Shown piece by piece: positions 62,889 through 64,000 of a DNA stretch of 64,000 nt; within the stretch, counting starts at the first letter, position 1; every line of letters starts with the position of its first letter. A model generated the notes under the pieces. The model worked only from the letters and a program-made list of their open reading frames with translations. It was not told where the DNA came from and ran no database searches. Source of the DNA: Oscillospiraceae bacterium (GTDB taxonomy: Bacteria > Bacillota > Clostridia > Oscillospirales > CAG-272); the NCBI GenBank assembly GCA_015064155.1, contig SVST01000002.1:62001-126000 (forward strand), written 5' to 3'. The position numbers and the translations under genes are program-made.

Positions 62889-63260
62889 CGGCAGTACCAA
62901 GAGTCCGACAGAAAAAAATAAAAACTCTCACGCAAGAAAAATTGCTGCGAAAGTTTTTGAAAAGGGGGTATGGGGGAGAAACTTTTTGGAAAAAGTTTCT
63001 CCCCCAAAAACGCGCCCTCGGCAGTACCGAGCATCCGACACAAAAAATAAAAACTCTCACGCAAGAAAAATTGCTGCGAAAGTTTTTGAAAAGGGGGTAT
63101 GGGGGAGAAACTTTTTCCAAAAAGTTTCTCCCCCAAAAACGCGCCCTCGGCAGTACCGAGCGTCCGACACAAAAAATAAAAACTCTCACACAAAAAAATT
63201 GCTGTGAAAGTTTTTGGAGGGTGTGGGAACCTTTTTTCAAAAAGGTTCCCACAAAAAATC
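62889..63260. repeat. Tandem array of about 130-bp palindrome-bearing repeats
   Basis: Units start at 62889, 63019 and 63148, each with CGGCAGTACC, then a segment CTCTCACGCAAGAAAAATTG and a long hairpin. Hairpin arms GGGGGAGAAACTTTTT surround a GG centre in unit 1 and a CC centre in unit 2. The third unit diverges and ends in a GGGAACCTTTTTT hairpin. Together with the 62682-62821 element it fills the stretch between gene 3 and the glutaminase-like gene. Confidence 0.88.
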
Positions 63261-63264
63261 ATAT

Positions 63265-64000
63265 TTATTTATTCTTATTCAACAGCTTCTTTGCCAAGAG
63301 GTTGATGTAGAAGCCGCCGAGCACCGAGCGTGCCTGGAAGCCTGCTTGTCTGCCCGAATCGGTATAGTACCAGTCGGTTACGGGGACGCGATCCTCGGTT
63401 TCGGAGATCATGCGCGCGATCGACTTGTAAACCTTATCGGTATACTGTGCGTTGTCTGCCATAACCGTCGTCCATGCCAGCCAGTCGAGCTTGGTGTAAG
63501 AGGAACGGCTGTCAAGCGGTGTGCCGTAGCGGTTCATCTTCTTTTCGTAAACGCGGATTTCCTCTTCGCTCACTGCAGCATCAAACAAACCGAGATCCAA
63601 AAGGCGATCCCAAATGATGTTATACTTCAAGCTCCAGCTTGCGTCCTTATCAAAGGTCAATCTCCAGCCCGCACTTCTCTTCTTCTTGGCATCCTTTACC
63701 CAACGGTCAGCCATTTCCTTGGCAACCTCGCCGTACTTGGGTGCGTCAAACAGCTTTGCGTACGCGCCAAGCGCAACGATTGCCTTGAGCGACAGATTGC
63801 AGTTGTGCGCCAAGTGTCCCGCAAAGTCGTCGGTGCAGAGCTGGTTTTCGGGATCGTAGCCGTACTCCACCAGATAGTCTGCCCACTGCTTCAAAAGATC
63901 GGCATTTTCTTCCAAGAGCGTACGGTCACCGTCGGTTGCCACCTGCGCCGCCATGGTCAGAATCGCGTTTCCGCATTCCTCAACCGGCATCTGCTTTTCA
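63265..64000 (-). CDS. Glutaminase-like DUF4965/GtaA family protein, 3' end only
   Basis: The frame is open to the window edge, so only the C-terminal 245 or so residues are present. QMPVEECGNAILTMAAQVAT near the edge and WSLKYNIIWDRLLDLGLFDA, LDSRSSYTKLDWLAWTTVMA and VPVTDWYYTDSGRQAGFQAR are characteristic of the six-hairpin domain in DUF4965/GtaA glutaminase-like proteins. It ends with VLGGFYINLLAKKLLNKNK. The N-terminal part and any signal peptide lie outside. Glutaminase activity is known only for fungal members; here a glycan or peptide substrate is equally possible. Confidence 0.85.
   Translation of the reverse strand, partial: EKQMPVEECGNAILTMAAQVATDGDRTLLEENADLLKQWADYLVEYGYDPENQLCTDDFAGHLAHNCNLSLKAIVALGAYAKLFDAPKYGEVAKEMADRWVKDAKKKRSAGWRLTFDKDASWSLKYNIIWDRLLDLGLFDAAVSEEEIRVYEKKMNRYGTPLDSRSSYTKLDWLAWTTVMADNAQYTDKVYKSIARMISETEDRVPVTDWYYTDSGRQAGFQARSVLGGFYINLLAKKLLNKNK

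Overview
This window looks like chromosomal DNA from an uncultured anaerobic, probably gut-associated member of the Clostridia. The signs are a spoIIE gene (sporulation lineage), AGGAGG-type ribosome binding sites, -10/-35 promoters mostly spaced by 17 bp, a glycyl radical enzyme with its activase, a two-gene SUF-type Fe-S system, lipoproteins and BspA-like leucine-rich-repeat surface proteins, and many short palindromic repeats of the kind seen in gut Clostridia. No tRNA, rRNA, CRISPR array, transposase or phage gene was seen. The species cannot be named from the sequence.

Region by region: (1) 1-2188, a MATE exporter with a class I methyltransferase. (2) 2199-4395, a damaged cobalamin-riboswitch-controlled locus. 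An intact promoter, riboswitch and terminator leader run into a homing-endonuclease-repeat fragment, a cohesin-like fragment, a truncated DUF4430 lipoprotein and a truncated ECF S component, joined at two chimeric junctions. (3) 4563-18653, one 14-kb operon for import of an unidentified carbohydrate. It encodes a giant solute-binding protein, two separate permease pairs, an NHL-TPR-Yip1 membrane protein and a DUF5696 protein, with no ATPase. (4) 18660-21094, a repeat-containing gap and sufC with a single sufB/D-type gene. (5) 21310-24227, ligA and the hibernation factor hpf. (6) 24279-31671, two BspA-like lipoprotein genes in what looks like a tandem duplication that also copied the 3' end of hpf. 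(7) 31762-36103, trxB-rqcH, divergent coaX-like/type II pantothenate kinase and a small lipoprotein. (8) 36158-43034, two large membrane-anchored acidic proteins, one ending in a ribosomal-protein-uL15-like domain. (9) 43110-46376, spoIIE and a SLOG-family protein. (10) 46383-50072, a divergent glycyl-radical-enzyme/activase and AraC-regulator unit. (11) 50075-54003, trkA-trkH potassium uptake and cysteine synthase. (12) 54005-61296, a cytoplasmic amino-sugar unit: GH20 hexosaminidase, a TIM-barrel-like protein and a complete PTS (HPr, EI, EIIA, EIIBC). (13) 61463-64000, a third BspA-like lipoprotein, a repeat-rich gap and the 3' end of a glutaminase-like DUF4965 gene that runs off the window.

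Most of the strongest evidence concerns surface display and nutrient capture: sugar ABC import without a local ATPase, amino-sugar PTS uptake linked to a cytoplasmic hexosaminidase, a B12-controlled uptake locus in decay, and a family of repeat-rich lipoproteins that appears to expand by duplication. The features least explained by known families are the two-permease-pair operon, the membrane-anchored uL15-like fusion, the small glycyl radical enzyme with an altered radical motif, and an HPr in which regulatory Ser46 is replaced by Arg.
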